Positions 50,495 to 60,718 of a stretch of DNA of 64,000 nt are shown piece after piece. The notes beneath the pieces are model-generated. The model ran no database searches and had not been told where the DNA came from. It worked only from the letters and a program-made list of their open reading frames with translations. How positions within the stretch are numbered: the stretch's first letter is position 1; each line of letters begins with the position of its first letter. A program made the position numbers and the translations under genes. The stretch is taken from NCBI RefSeq assembly GCF_000026365.1, contig NC_012995.1, forward strand, positions 1,056,501 to 1,120,500, written 5' to 3'. The stretch comes from Zygosaccharomyces rouxii (Eukaryota; Ascomycota; Saccharomycetes; Saccharomycetales; Saccharomycetaceae).

Positions 50495-51691
50495 TTAGAC
50501 CAAAAATTCTAACTTCTCACTTTGCGACCACAACTTATCGCTTTTCTTCTTTGCCGCTAATAAAGCATCTCTGACTGTTTTATCCTCCAGGGATTTTAAT
50601 GCAACTTCATGATACCCATTACGTGATTTCCTAACACTATCCAGATAATCAGATAATCCGGTATGAGAGGGTATTGAAGCCGTACTATTAACTCTTTTGA
50701 CCAACGGAGGTGCTTTAGAAAATTTATCTTGGATTAGAATTTCCAATCTTTTACTTTGAAATCCGTCTTCTGAACATACTCTTTTGACCCTTGATGACAA
50801 TGGTTTGCTCTTGGATCCATAAGGATCAAGGGCAAATCTTCTGACCGTTTGTAATCCCCTACCAATTTTTTCAGAAATCCATTTACTTTGCATATCCTTG
50901 TTTGTTGTCCAATATTTACCACTATTATTACCATTTCCATTGTATTTATTGGTAGATTCCACACCAGGCGGATAACTACCAACAAGGGTATTTGAATCAT
51001 TAGCACTTGCTAATATCTCAGATTTCAATTTCCCAGTTTCTTGCTTGAGTTGAAAACGAAAACCAGCGTTATCAACACTATCATTTGTATGAGATACAGG
51101 TAACGTCGAAGCACTTAAATCTCTTTGCATTGAATGTTGAGGAATTTCGTGATGAATGGGCAAAGATTTATTCGAAGCTTGGTCTTCACCTCCACAACTC
51201 CATCTATTGTCGAATACCGGCCTTCGAGTAAACAGATCGTCTGCAAACGCCTCTGCAATCTCGCTGCAGATCAGCTCGTCAACGTCTTTTTCAGATTCAT
51301 CGTCTTCTTTGGCATTACTATCTTCGGCTCTCGGTATTGATACTTTGGGACATCTTGGTCTTACTGTATAGTTTATTCCATGTTCAAAATGCACCATTGG
51401 GTTCTTATCTCTGTATTGAGTATCTTCATCAACGACTATATCAAGAGCAGATTGTCTACCTGATTTAAAAGTAAATACTGGTAGACCCCCAGAGTTCCTT
51501 GGTTTCCCATGTTCAATAGAAACAACATCACGTGATTGGATTCTCTCGCTCATCAAAGTTTTATAAAGATCATTAGCTGGACCCTTCCTTCTTCTTGCAA
51601 ACGATTTTTTAGCTCTAAGGCTAAGTGACTCATCTGATCTAGGATTTTCTTGCTCAGTTCGCAGCTTTTCAATTATCATTGTAGTAGACAT
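50495..51691 (-). CDS. ACF4: Probable Acf4-like protein
   Basis: A 398-residue hydrophilic, Ser/Lys/Asn-rich protein with no enzyme motif, signal peptide or membrane span. I assign ACF4 mainly by position: it follows AIM24 on the same strand, as YJR083C does, and SPO14 follows it. S. cerevisiae Acf4 (about 310 residues) was found as an actin-assembly complementing factor of unknown mechanism. Recognisable local features are a basic patch KKSFARRRKGPAND near the start and a C-terminal helical stretch (SEKLEFLV end). Disordered proteins drift quickly, so similarity alone could not settle this. EAF6, which lies between AIM24 and ACF4 in S. cerevisiae, is absent here. Confidence 0.55.
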   Translation of the reverse strand: MSTTMIIEKLRTEQENPRSDESLSLRAKKSFARRRKGPANDLYKTLMSERIQSRDVVSIEHGKPRNSGGLPVFTFKSGRQSALDIVVDEDTQYRDKNPMVHFEHGINYTVRPRCPKVSIPRAEDSNAKEDDESEKDVDELICSEIAEAFADDLFTRRPVFDNRWSCGGEDQASNKSLPIHHEIPQHSMQRDLSASTLPVSHTNDSVDNAGFRFQLKQETGKLKSEILASANDSNTLVGSYPPGVESTNKYNGNGNNSGKYWTTNKDMQSKWISEKIGRGLQTVRRFALDPYGSKSKPLSSRVKRVCSEDGFQSKRLEILIQDKFSKAPPLVKRVNSTASIPSHTGLSDYLDSVRKSRNGYHEVALKSLEDKTVRDALLAAKKKSDKLWSQSEKLEFLV

Positions 51692-52245
51692 TTTTATATT
51701 GGTTCTCCAATAAGTTTCTCGACAAAAGTTTTATCCGATGACAATAGCGGAAAGGAAAAACTACAAGGAACAAATAATTTCTCCCGTTGCCAAAGGAACA
51801 TCTTCTTATATCCCGTTACTCCTTGCTACTCCTTGAATCATGATAATAAAAATCTTATCATGACACATTATGCCAACGAGTCAACTCGAAGATTAGGATG
51901 TACCCACACCTACTCCACACTACCCTTTTAGATAGATATGCAAGACTAACCCTCATAAGTTTTTAGTCAATTCTTCACAATCAAAGCAATTATAGCACAC
52001 ATCGCTTTGTCCTGCTATAAGTTGCTCCGTCCTCCATTGCTGATTGATTTACGTCGCGCGGAACTTCGAGATTGTTGATCAACTTTTCTTTATTCAGTAA
52101 AATGCCCACGGTTTTTCATGACTCTATTGGACCGGTTCGACTAATTAGGTCAAAGAATGGATAAGTTCATCTGATAAGAACTCCTGCTGGAGCAAAAATG
52201 TAGCGAAACAGCGAAACGCAGCGAAACCGCTCCGATTCTTCCCGG
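51692..52245. promoter_or_regulatory. Region between SPO14 and the ACF4-like gene
   Basis: 554 bp. GCGAAAC occurs three times in 25 bp, at 52203-52209, 52211-52217 and 52221-52227, just after the SPO14 stop. GCTCCGTC at 52024-52031 repeats the core of the 14-bp ATP1/MPC2 word, perhaps by chance. AACGAGTCAACTC near 51878-51890 includes a Gcn4-like TGACTC half. No gene is visible. Confidence 0.4.
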
Positions 52246-55200
52246 TCAATCGTAGATTTCGATAGGAGGCAATCTGTCGGCACTATAGAACCAATTCTTA
52301 GATTCGACTTCTCTTGCTAACCATTCAGTAGGGAAAATAATAAGATGTCCATGGATCCTATCTAACATTCTGCGAGCCGTTTGTTTGTCAAAGACCCTTT
52401 GATCGTATCCGTACAGCAGACTACTTGCAAATCTCATTTTCGTAGCTATGGCCTTTGAAGCATTGCCTCTTTGGGTGTCGGAAATGGCTCTTCTTGTCAT
52501 TTGAAGGCCAACATCTTCACCATGTATGTTGTCGCGTAGGCCTGCAATAGTTTGACCATGATGTATTGAACCCTGAGCGTCTTCTTCCACTGGCAGGTCA
52601 TGGCTTCGAGCATTCATGTTGTTTACTATATCAGCTGCTAGCTTATCTTGATTTTCGTCGAATTGTGAAGCCATATGTTTGTAATCCTTGAAATCTCTCC
52701 AAGTTTGTACTGCATTGTCTGGTTGACAATGGAAGACTAAGCGGAACAATAGGGAATTTCTCATAGCTACTGAGAACCACAAATCTTCGGAAAATGCAGT
52801 TGACATAGGATCTTCAAACGAGTATGGGTCAATAAAATTGAGATTTAACAGGTTGCTCACAGAGTACTGGTCATCTCCAAAACGAGGGGCAAGTTGGGCA
52901 AGAAGTTCATCAATGGAACTCTCATCGAGTTCTTCTTGTCCCACAATCTCAGATTGCATTCGTTTTTGCTGTTGACCCCCAAATCTTTGACGGCTCAAAT
53001 CCTCTTGTTCACGTTTTTGTTTTCTGTGGGATAGGTGTTGTAGATAACAGATTCTCTTTAGCATATCCCATTTGTTTTCTAGAGGAATATCTGGAGCTTG
53101 TAAATATTCTTCAATCTCAGTTCTATCTGGTAAAAAGCTTAGATGAGCTCTCTTTGCACCATCGATAATCTTCGTGGATAAAGCATCTACAGCCCAAACC
53201 CTTAGCTGGTCAGTGACAGATTCTTTGAACTTCTTGGTTACTTTACGCCATTCATCTGGTCCTAATCCATTCACATCGTCCATATGGTTAGGGTCATTAG
53301 TAATTCTTGGATCCGAACTGATCGGTTTCTTGCCTCGAATACCTACATTGTCTTCACCAGCCCTATAGTTGAAAGAATGGTAGTTGGTATTCCTACAATC
53401 ATTGATTTCGTCATCCGTTGGTGGCATGCCCGGGTCATTCTTGGGGAAGGTTGTTTTTTCACCCTTGTTCCCCATAGTCTCAATGGGTGGGTTGAATAAC
53501 AGATCCACTTTGCTATCATTGGACTTTTTTTCATCAGGTGTCAATATACCTTTGCCTTCAGACTCAAAAATTCCAGGATAACCATTGTACATATGTTCCC
53601 ATGCTCTACTGCAATCGATTTCAAATACTTCACGATAGGCAAGTTCGATCATTGCTGAAGTCTGCTTCTCATCGTTACTGGCTCCGGGACTCAAGATGTG
53701 TAACGAGTTGTAATTCTTTTTAGCCAGATCTTTTAATCTACCGAATTTCCGCTCAACAACTTCTACAGAATCCACGTCACATCCCAAGTGCTCCCTCATT
53801 AACCTCTGTCTTAATTCCCAGGGGAATCTGCCCGCATAGTATTCTTTATCTTCCATCTTAGTCTTGACCAAATCAGTATCTCTAATGATGGCGGCAACTT
53901 CACTGTCTCTGTTACCTAATTGTGATCTCTCGTTGATATTTGCACTACCAACAATACATGCACGATCATCGACTATCAAAACTTTCCCGTGCACGTAAAG
54001 TTCTTCGGTGACCAATTTGTCATGAGGTCCTAATGTGGACCATTTTCTCAAAGAATAGAATTGAACATATTGCAAGGGGTCAATGTTTAATTTTCTTAAT
54101 CTTGCGAAGATGGAAGTCTCACCACGAGAAATGGATTGATATTGACATTGCATGATGACACGCAAACTTGAGGCTTCTGGTTGATCGATAGGGGAATCAA
54201 AACCTGGCATCACGGGAATTAAAATGAATGCCTTCCATGCCTTACCTTCACTGTTAGCTCTAATGACACGATCAACAATAGCGTCACCTACTTTGTTTTC
54301 AATGACAACACCATCCCATTGTGAAGTAGTAACGAAGAATTGGTTTTCGATGTAAATGTAATGTTCACTGGTTTCAATCAATTTCAAATATGCATTTTGA
54401 ATAGAGTGTTCAGTTTCCTTTAGACCTAACGACCAATAGCCTGCACTTCTAATTACCTGAACTTCGCAAGTAGCTCTTGGTTTCAACATCTGGAAAAATG
54501 GTGAACCTTTCAATTGTTCTTCAGTGAAATCACTGACAGGAGTCAAAAGAGGAGTGGGTCTACTAGGACGCTTTTGTCTTAACAAGTAGTTCCATCTTTG
54601 AACAAAGTGCCTTGCCATATCACGAGCTGCCTCACCAATCGTCATCGTATGAACATCATGCCAGGGCATACGGGCCACAAGAGATCTGTCGTACATGGAT
54701 TCAAAAGGTTTATCCAAATCGTAGAAATCGCAAATACGTGCATTGGAATAGTCCTTACCTGGGAAAATTTGGTCTGGTATTCTATCATGGTCATCACGCA
54801 AAACGTGTTCAGGGGTATCATAACGACCGTAGCATAAATCTATACCACCCATGAATGCAACTGTATTGTCAATCACCGTCATCTTTTCATGGTGAGCCCA
54901 GAAGTAAGTGTTTTGTAACCATTGGTTTGGAGATCTGATCAAATGAATGTTTGGATGTAGGGCCAGCATGGAATGTTTAGTCCACAAACTATCTGTCCCC
55001 ACAGTATTTCCCACATTTCTGTAAACGATGATGAAGATTTTAACACCACTCTCAGCACGTTCTTTGAGGATTCTGTCGATTCTGTACTGTTGGTTTCCAT
55101 TGACGGGCCTGCGCATGTACAATTCTGGAGATAACCACCAATCGTGAATGTAAATGACGTCTTCCGCCATGGATAGGGCTTCACTTAATGCCCAGAAGTA

Positions 55201-57078
55201 ATCACGACCATCGATTAAATATTTCATAAAGACATTTTTTCTTACGGGAGCAAAACTGTCGAAACGATGTTTCTTTGACCATGGGGTTAATTTTGTCATT
55301 AATTTGATCGAGGAGGTCCATTGTCTCAGTGAGGCCTCTGATTTGCAGATCATTTGCAATTTACGTTCACTGTTTTCTAGAGTAATTAGCAAGTTAGTGG
55401 AAATCTTTTTTGGGCTTCCTTGATTCCATTCGTCTTCGACACCATTGTCTTCCAAAACGTTTCGATTACTTCCTGTAGTTCTCATTTGGAACTTATGATC
55501 GATTAAGAAAACATCTAATGGTGTGGTGGAGTAGAGATCTGACACATACATAATGTACGAGTGTCTTACCAAAAACCACTTAGTGGTATGTCTTTCAATC
55601 ATCTCTTTGAAATCGTTGAATCTAAAATGAGAAACTCGCCAGCCTTGAGTTCTAGCGGTAGATCTAATAATTAAATAACCTTGCTTTCCTTGAGGGCCGT
55701 CTTCATAACTCAAAAGATTCCCTACGGGAGACAACTCGTAAAATTGGAATAATCTGTTAGATTGAGGCCTGAGACACAAAGCAATGTTCAATAAGCGCAG
55801 ATATCTTTCAATTCTTAGATACATCGGTTTTGATTCATCCTCTTTTTCATCAATTAGATCTTGCAAATGTTTGACTTTGATTTGATCCATACTGAAATCC
55901 ATGGAAGACCTGATGGTGTTGGTCCTTGAAATATCGTTCGCAACACCCGAAGAAGCAGCTGAATTTCCATGTTCCTGTTCCATCCCATAATTACGACGGA
56001 CTTCTGGGCCATGGCCTTTACCACTTTGCTTTGCTCTTCTAATATTATGCAGCTTTTCGCTTAAATCATCAATGTGAGGAAAGTGTGGAATGTGAATCTT
56101 GTGGTATCGGTTGTGGTCAGTATAAAGTTTCTTAACGGTATTCTGTTGGAACGATACGAGTTTTAAGCGGGCATGTAAATTGCTTAGCTCTTTGTAACTT
56201 CTTATAATACTCCATTTAAGTCTGTTTTTGCCAATGCCATACTCTAAGTGAATCTTGAAAAACCTTTTAGAATATTCTGCCCACGGTCTCTCCTCGTTAT
56301 CACTCGAGCTACTGGAGCTCCTAGAGTTACTCTTCACACGGCCCTGTCTCAATGCTAATGGGTCAGCGCCTTCCCCCCAAGTTGAGCCCATTCGAGCACG
56401 AACATCGTTAAGATCACTCGTGCTAGAAATGTTTAAGGGTTCTACTTTGACACCCAGCATTGCTAAAACTAAAGGTGCTCTCCTTTGACCATGCTCATCT
56501 CTCAGAAATTGAGTACTTGCAAATAGAGCACCTGGACAACCTGCCAAGAGTGAATCCAGTAGATCTGATGCCAATCTTTGTGTATACAGATCCCTGTCCT
56601 CCATATCAAAATTATTCTCCGGAGGAGCCTCTGGTATAAATCTTTGGTCGGCAGCTGAATGCTTCTTGAAACGTTGAGCGGGTTTCTTGGATAAGGAAGA
56701 GACTCTTTTTAAAGCATGTTTAAACTCTTTTCTCCATTGATCAAATTGAGGGTCTTGAGAATTTTCTGATAACTTAGAAAACCTTTTACGACCAGTTGAC
56801 TTGCCAGTATCTTTTGTAGAATTGGAAGCTACCCTATTAATTGGTTCTTGTTCTTCGGAATATTGATTGGCACCATGTTGCATCGAATGCGGTATTTCCA
56901 CAGATGTCAAGTTTTTGTACTCTGCTTCAGCATCATCTCCAGCACCTGATGGAGCATCTGCCCATTCAGGACCATCTACATCACCATCGGCACTACTATA
57001 GTGTTGAGGATTACCCAGTGCCTCAGCGTCGGATATACCTGGTATAACAGTTCCCGTTCGTGACCCAGGTTTTGTCAT
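52246..57078 (-). CDS. SPO14: Phospholipase D1 (Spo14)
   Basis: Hydrolyses phosphatidylcholine to phosphatidic acid and choline; it is activated by PI(4,5)P2, is essential for prospore membrane formation in sporulation and supports Sec14-independent secretion. The protein has a low-complexity N-terminus, a PX domain (about 270-420), a PH domain (about 440-590) and two catalytic HKD motifs: HHEKMTVIDN (His730, Lys732, Asp737) and HGKVLIVDDR (His1030, Lys1032, Asp1037). The first in-frame ATG is at 57078, giving 1,610 residues; a seven-codon extension to 57099 would need TTG as start and is not used. S. cerevisiae Spo14 has 1,683 residues. TATATATAT at 57151-57159 is a fitting TATA box 75 bp upstream. 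Confidence 0.97.
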   Translation of the reverse strand: MTKPGSRTGTVIPGISDAEALGNPQHYSSADGDVDGPEWADAPSGAGDDAEAEYKNLTSVEIPHSMQHGANQYSEEQEPINRVASNSTKDTGKSTGRKRFSKLSENSQDPQFDQWRKEFKHALKRVSSLSKKPAQRFKKHSAADQRFIPEAPPENNFDMEDRDLYTQRLASDLLDSLLAGCPGALFASTQFLRDEHGQRRAPLVLAMLGVKVEPLNISSTSDLNDVRARMGSTWGEGADPLALRQGRVKSNSRSSSSSSDNEERPWAEYSKRFFKIHLEYGIGKNRLKWSIIRSYKELSNLHARLKLVSFQQNTVKKLYTDHNRYHKIHIPHFPHIDDLSEKLHNIRRAKQSGKGHGPEVRRNYGMEQEHGNSAASSGVANDISRTNTIRSSMDFSMDQIKVKHLQDLIDEKEDESKPMYLRIERYLRLLNIALCLRPQSNRLFQFYELSPVGNLLSYEDGPQGKQGYLIIRSTARTQGWRVSHFRFNDFKEMIERHTTKWFLVRHSYIMYVSDLYSTTPLDVFLIDHKFQMRTTGSNRNVLEDNGVEDEWNQGSPKKISTNLLITLENSERKLQMICKSEASLRQWTSSIKLMTKLTPWSKKHRFDSFAPVRKNVFMKYLIDGRDYFWALSEALSMAEDVIYIHDWWLSPELYMRRPVNGNQQYRIDRILKERAESGVKIFIIVYRNVGNTVGTDSLWTKHSMLALHPNIHLIRSPNQWLQNTYFWAHHEKMTVIDNTVAFMGGIDLCYGRYDTPEHVLRDDHDRIPDQIFPGKDYSNARICDFYDLDKPFESMYDRSLVARMPWHDVHTMTIGEAARDMARHFVQRWNYLLRQKRPSRPTPLLTPVSDFTEEQLKGSPFFQMLKPRATCEVQVIRSAGYWSLGLKETEHSIQNAYLKLIETSEHYIYIENQFFVTTSQWDGVVIENKVGDAIVDRVIRANSEGKAWKAFILIPVMPGFDSPIDQPEASSLRVIMQCQYQSISRGETSIFARLRKLNIDPLQYVQFYSLRKWSTLGPHDKLVTEELYVHGKVLIVDDRACIVGSANINERSQLGNRDSEVAAIIRDTDLVKTKMEDKEYYAGRFPWELRQRLMREHLGCDVDSVEVVERKFGRLKDLAKKNYNSLHILSPGASNDEKQTSAMIELAYREVFEIDCSRAWEHMYNGYPGIFESEGKGILTPDEKKSNDSKVDLLFNPPIETMGNKGEKTTFPKNDPGMPPTDDEINDCRNTNYHSFNYRAGEDNVGIRGKKPISSDPRITNDPNHMDDVNGLGPDEWRKVTKKFKESVTDQLRVWAVDALSTKIIDGAKRAHLSFLPDRTEIEEYLQAPDIPLENKWDMLKRICYLQHLSHRKQKREQEDLSRQRFGGQQQKRMQSEIVGQEELDESSIDELLAQLAPRFGDDQYSVSNLLNLNFIDPYSFEDPMSTAFSEDLWFSVAMRNSLLFRLVFHCQPDNAVQTWRDFKDYKHMASQFDENQDKLAADIVNNMNARSHDLPVEEDAQGSIHHGQTIAGLRDNIHGEDVGLQMTRRAISDTQRGNASKAIATKMRFASSLLYGYDQRVFDKQTARRMLDRIHGHLIIFPTEWLAREVESKNWFYSADRLPPIEIYD

Positions 57079-57699
57079 TTCTTGAAACAGGGTGATCAAT
57101 TGATTATACTCGCTAAAGGTCCAACCGTCTAGTGTCTTAGTGGTCAGTTCTATATATATCTACTGCCTTTGGTATCAGTGTATGTTCGAACAGATTCCGG
57201 TTATTCCTCTTAGCGGCCCTGGTTTTGCTGGTAAAGTGAAGTCACGTGAACAGACGATGATGTTAATACGCGACAGAGATTTCTAGTAGTGCTATTATTA
57301 GGGTATATATGTATGTATTGAAGTAAGCATAATTTTAGATAGTGAGACGGGACCATGTTGGAAACTATAAATCTTACCAATGGTGTTTCCATTTGTGTAG
57401 ATTTCTCTTCGAAAGGTACTGAACGCTCATCTATGCCCTCAATGGAATCTGCCCTCCAAGTTTGATTATAGGCTTTAAGACAGCAATTAGAGGCTTTGCA
57501 TATCTCGAGTGAGTAGTATAAGACGTTTTAATCGAGTTTGTATATAAGTGTCAGCGTATCCCAATCGGGAACTGGGCGACAGTGTGACGCGATGACATGA
57601 GAAAAAGGCTGTCCTCAATGTACTGCAAGAAAAAAATACTAATAATAAAAAATAGTCATTATCTATTAGGTACAATTACAAGCTTACGTTACTCGTATG
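57079..57699. promoter_or_regulatory. SPO14 promoter region
   Basis: 621 bp after the end of YAP1801. Near SPO14 are a TATA box at 57151-57159 and TCACGTGA at 57242-57249, a palindromic E-box of the Cbf1 type. Short ORFs within it are unsupported. No Ume6 site was found, which would be expected if SPO14 were repressed in vegetative cells through URS1. Confidence 0.45.
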
Positions 57700-59763
57700 T
57701 TATATATCAATTAAATTAGTGTGGTTATAAATGTCGAACTGTTGTTGTTGTTGAGGAGCCATCTGAGGCCATTGTTGCGCCTGCTGCTGCGGATACTGCT
57801 GCTGTGGATACTGCTGTTGAGGATACTGCTGTTGAGGATACTGCTGTTGAAGTACCTGCTGCTGTTGTGGCTGCTGCTGCTGCTGCTGTGGTTGCTGCTG
57901 GAAAGGATTGTAACCGGTCGCATGCTGGCTAACAAAACCCTGTTGTGGTTGCTGCGCATTAGGTAAAGACGGAGCTGCAGCAAAAGAACCAGTAGGCATA
58001 GAATGTTGCAGCTGAGATGCCTGCTGTTGTTGGTTCATCTGAGGCACTTCAGGCACTTGTGGTAAATGGCCTCCGAACGGAGAACCCCCAAATGGATTGA
58101 ATGAACCCGTATGCTGTAGTGTATGTTGAGCTTGTAGCTGCTGTGCTTGTTGTGCTTGCTGCGCCTGTAATTGTTGTGCTTGCTGCGCTTGTTGTGCTTG
58201 CTGCGCTTGTTGTGCTTGTTGGGCTTGTTGGGCCTGTAATTGTGCCGTATGCTGCGCTTGTAATTGAGCCGTGTGCTGCGCTTGTAACTGAGCCGTGTGC
58301 TGCGCTTGTAACTGAGCTTGTTGCAATTGTGCAGTATGCTGTTGTTGTAACTGTTCTTGTTGCTGCTGCTGTTGCTGTTGCTGGTGAGAAAATGGATTAG
58401 CTCTAGCAGGAGATACATCCTGAGCAAAGCCAAATGGATTTGTGCCCAGTTGTTGTTGAGGACTTGAGTAGCCTCCGAAGCCTGCACCAGTGAAAGTAGA
58501 TGCTATTTGAGGGTGAGTCGCATAGTATCCAGTTTGTTGTGAGGAAAGATCTGGTGTCGTAGTGGAAGCTGGCAACGTCGCTGTTGGTTGTTGTTGCAAA
58601 TAGGCAAATTGGCTTTGCTGAGGCGGCTGGGTTTGTGAGTGGGTTGGCGCCTGTTGTAAAAATGGATTTCCAGTCGCCTGTGGTATTTGAGGAGATGCCG
58701 CCTCGAAAGAAAATGAGTCCGTTGTAGAACCAAATGGATTATAGGATTGTTGAGGTATCGATGGAGACACGAGCACTTGCTGGTTCTTAAGTTGATGCTC
58801 TAGCAATTTTTTCTGCTCTCTAATTTGCTCCAGTTTCTTTTGGGCGATGCTTAAATCACCATTTGAATTAGCTGCGCTGTTATTAACATTTGGAGAAGCT
58901 GCACCAATACCCGTACCTACAACTGAGGTTGCGCCTGCGGTGTTGGCACCGGTATATGCAGGATGTAGGTTGCCATCTTCCACTAAATGTTCCTCCAGAG
59001 ACCTTATCAATTTCGTGGTAATATGCTTGATAACTGGGATCCTCAAACCGACAGTTTTGCCCGCCTTTAGATATTTAACCACATACTCCGTTAAATCGAC
59101 AAAAGTACGGTACAAATCTAGCGTTCTTTCGGCATCTGGGCGTGATAATTCGAAAAATGACTCCAATAACGTAATGATACCTTCGTTTAACGAGTTGTAC
59201 AATGCCAACAAATCCTGAACTAACAGTTTGAACGCAAATAAAAGCATATCATTTTGCAAGTCCATCTGCGAATAACGGTTCCTAATTAATGCTCCAATTT
59301 GTATCTCTAATGAATCTACATTATCTAGTGCCACTCCTACATCCCTACCATTACCAGGTTTTAGAGATGAATGAGACTCCCTGACAAAATCAACGCCAAT
59401 CTGGGCGTATTCTTGACAACGCACTTTCAAATAGTGATTATAACGTTCTAATGCTCTAATGTCCGCACTCGACCACTTGGCACATTTGGAAATTTCATTC
59501 AAGTCGAAAAATGAAGTGTGTCCACCGTAGTATTTAAGAGCCACATTCTTTTCGCCTTCTCTGATCATTAGATGTAACAACATTAACGATTTGTAAACAA
59601 TAGTCCATGCGGTATCACTTATCCTTTCATCAAGAGCCTTAGCAATTTCAGAAAAATCATGAGGGTCCGTCGTACCAAGCAAAATCGGTTCTACGTACTT
59701 CTGCTTTGGCGGGGCCATCTTAATTTTAGTGGCCCCTTTGACCAGTTTGAAATAAGTAGTCAT
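57700..59763 (-). CDS. YAP1801: AP180-type clathrin assembly protein (YAP1801/YAP1802)
   Basis: Endocytic adaptor that binds PI(4,5)P2 and clathrin and helps recruit cargo such as v-SNAREs. The 687-residue protein begins with an ANTH domain (about 1-265), including SFFDL-type FFDLNEISKCAKWSS and the lipid-binding start KLVKGATKIKMAPPKQK. Asn-Pro-Phe EH-domain motifs occur at least five times, and the clathrin box is the C-terminal NLIDI. The middle (about 470-600) is a low-complexity Gln/Ala/Leu/His region built from tandem repeats, and QQYPQ repeats precede the end. S. cerevisiae Yap1801 is 637 residues and Yap1802 568. The gene neighbours MPC2 in the same way as YHR161C and YGR241C. Confidence 0.93.
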   Translation of the reverse strand: MTTYFKLVKGATKIKMAPPKQKYVEPILLGTTDPHDFSEIAKALDERISDTAWTIVYKSLMLLHLMIREGEKNVALKYYGGHTSFFDLNEISKCAKWSSADIRALERYNHYLKVRCQEYAQIGVDFVRESHSSLKPGNGRDVGVALDNVDSLEIQIGALIRNRYSQMDLQNDMLLFAFKLLVQDLLALYNSLNEGIITLLESFFELSRPDAERTLDLYRTFVDLTEYVVKYLKAGKTVGLRIPVIKHITTKLIRSLEEHLVEDGNLHPAYTGANTAGATSVVGTGIGAASPNVNNSAANSNGDLSIAQKKLEQIREQKKLLEHQLKNQQVLVSPSIPQQSYNPFGSTTDSFSFEAASPQIPQATGNPFLQQAPTHSQTQPPQQSQFAYLQQQPTATLPASTTTPDLSSQQTGYYATHPQIASTFTGAGFGGYSSPQQQLGTNPFGFAQDVSPARANPFSHQQQQQQQQQEQLQQQHTAQLQQAQLQAQHTAQLQAQHTAQLQAQHTAQLQAQQAQQAQQAQQAQQAQQAQQLQAQQAQQAQQLQAQHTLQHTGSFNPFGGSPFGGHLPQVPEVPQMNQQQQASQLQHSMPTGSFAAAPSLPNAQQPQQGFVSQHATGYNPFQQQPQQQQQQPQQQQVLQQQYPQQQYPQQQYPQQQYPQQQAQQWPQMAPQQQQQFDIYNHTNLIDI
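57796..58396 (-). repeat. Coding tandem repeats in YAP1801
   Basis: Around 58228-58330 a 24-bp unit encoding QAQHTAQL-type repeats occurs about four times with few changes, flanked by shorter CAA/GCA repeats (QQA triplets). At 57796-57860 a 15-bp unit encoding QQYPQ repeats four times. Both probably vary in copy number between strains. Confidence 0.8.
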
Positions 59764-60081
59764 TGTATCCTGTTGGTGATCCGATAGAAGAAGCAGGGAA
59801 AAAGACAGTCAAAGAGAGAGAAAGAAAGTACGGGTATGTCTTAGCTGTAACGTTCACGGTTGATAATGCACAAATGTATTTATCTGCTTCACCTTTATCT
59901 GCAATCCTCTGGCATTCGATTGATTACAACGATTTTACACAAACAGTTTTGATCTTTACATACTGCCTTTTATTTTTCGAGATGACCAACTCCTATTTCC
60001 CCTATAGCTGGAGTAGAGGGAAAGGAAGGAAGAGAAAAAAAAACAGATGTCCGCTCGTTTAAAACGATGCTCTATATACTG

Positions 60082-60540
60082 GGGCTGAACTCGTAATCCA
60101 ACGTCTTGGAGGAAGAATGCAGTACAGATGTCAAATACCGGACTAGAAACGCTAAATATACCCGCCATGAGATGATGTATCATTATATACGTTGCAGACA
60201 TGTCTACAGAGAGTGAGCTCCCCGTGTACTTCAGCTTCTCAATCGCACTACACAGCAGCAACAACCCCAATGTGGTCGAAGTATCAGAATTGTTCAAATT
60301 CTAACCACCTAGTGTAGCAACTGCAAATAACTCCCTGTGCGGAGCATCCCTACCGGTACCACCCTCATATGGCCGGAATAACTGATGAAAAATAACCATA
60401 GAAACAGCGCCACGCACAAAACTTCGGAACAAATCTAAATTTCACATCTATGACGTTCTTGGTACGCCTCCGGGTCAACTTCGTAATCTACGTACATCTT
60501 GAGAGGGGGACGTGCAGTACCATCAAACCTTCTCCGGACT
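60082..60540. repeat. Diverged direct repeat, two copies of about 65 bp
   Basis: Copy 1 (60082-60144) and copy 2 (60472-60540) share, in the same order, GTAATC, TCTTG, TGCAGTAC, TCAAA and CCGGACT. Small insertions and deletions separate the blocks. Copies are about 390 bp apart. The origin is unclear; relict LTR ends or a duplicated regulatory unit are possible. Confidence 0.5.
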
Positions 60541-60642
60541 TTTTTTTTTATGACAGATCTAATTAGCGGATCATTGAAGAGGGGTATGGGTTCGTAGACT
60601 CAACAATTTGGACTAGTTCTTCGTATTACTTCCCCCCTTGTA

Positions 60643-60649
60643 TGACTCA
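60643..60649. promoter_or_regulatory. Candidate Gcn4 site
   Basis: TGACTCA, the Gcn4 core, 353 bp before the MPC2 ATG. One exact 7-mer may be chance. Confidence 0.3.
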
Positions 60650-60683
60650 CTGACAGTGGACAGGTCCGCCGCGGCTCTACCAC

Positions 60684-60718
60684 TGACGCTCCGTCTAAAA
60701 AGTGTGACGCTCCGTCTA
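60684..60718 (+). repeat. Direct pair of the 14-bp ATP1/MPC2 word
   Basis: TGACGCTCCGTCTA at 60684-60697 and 60705-60718, start to start 21 bp, two helical turns apart. The exact 14-mer and its complement also occur at 12602-12645 upstream of ATP1. It lies about 300 bp before the MPC2 ATG. Confidence 0.7.

Noticed and set aside
57079..57099. SPO14 start at 57099
   Set aside because: The codon there is TTG; the first ATG is at 57078.
59956..60297. 113-codon minus-strand ORF between YAP1801 and MPC2
   Set aside because: Starts at TTG (60297); no recognisable domain; overlaps the diverged repeat.
60420..60445. Possible centromere element III (TTCGGAAC)
   Set aside because: No CDEI at the expected distance, no 80-bp AT-rich spacer, and too few matching bases.
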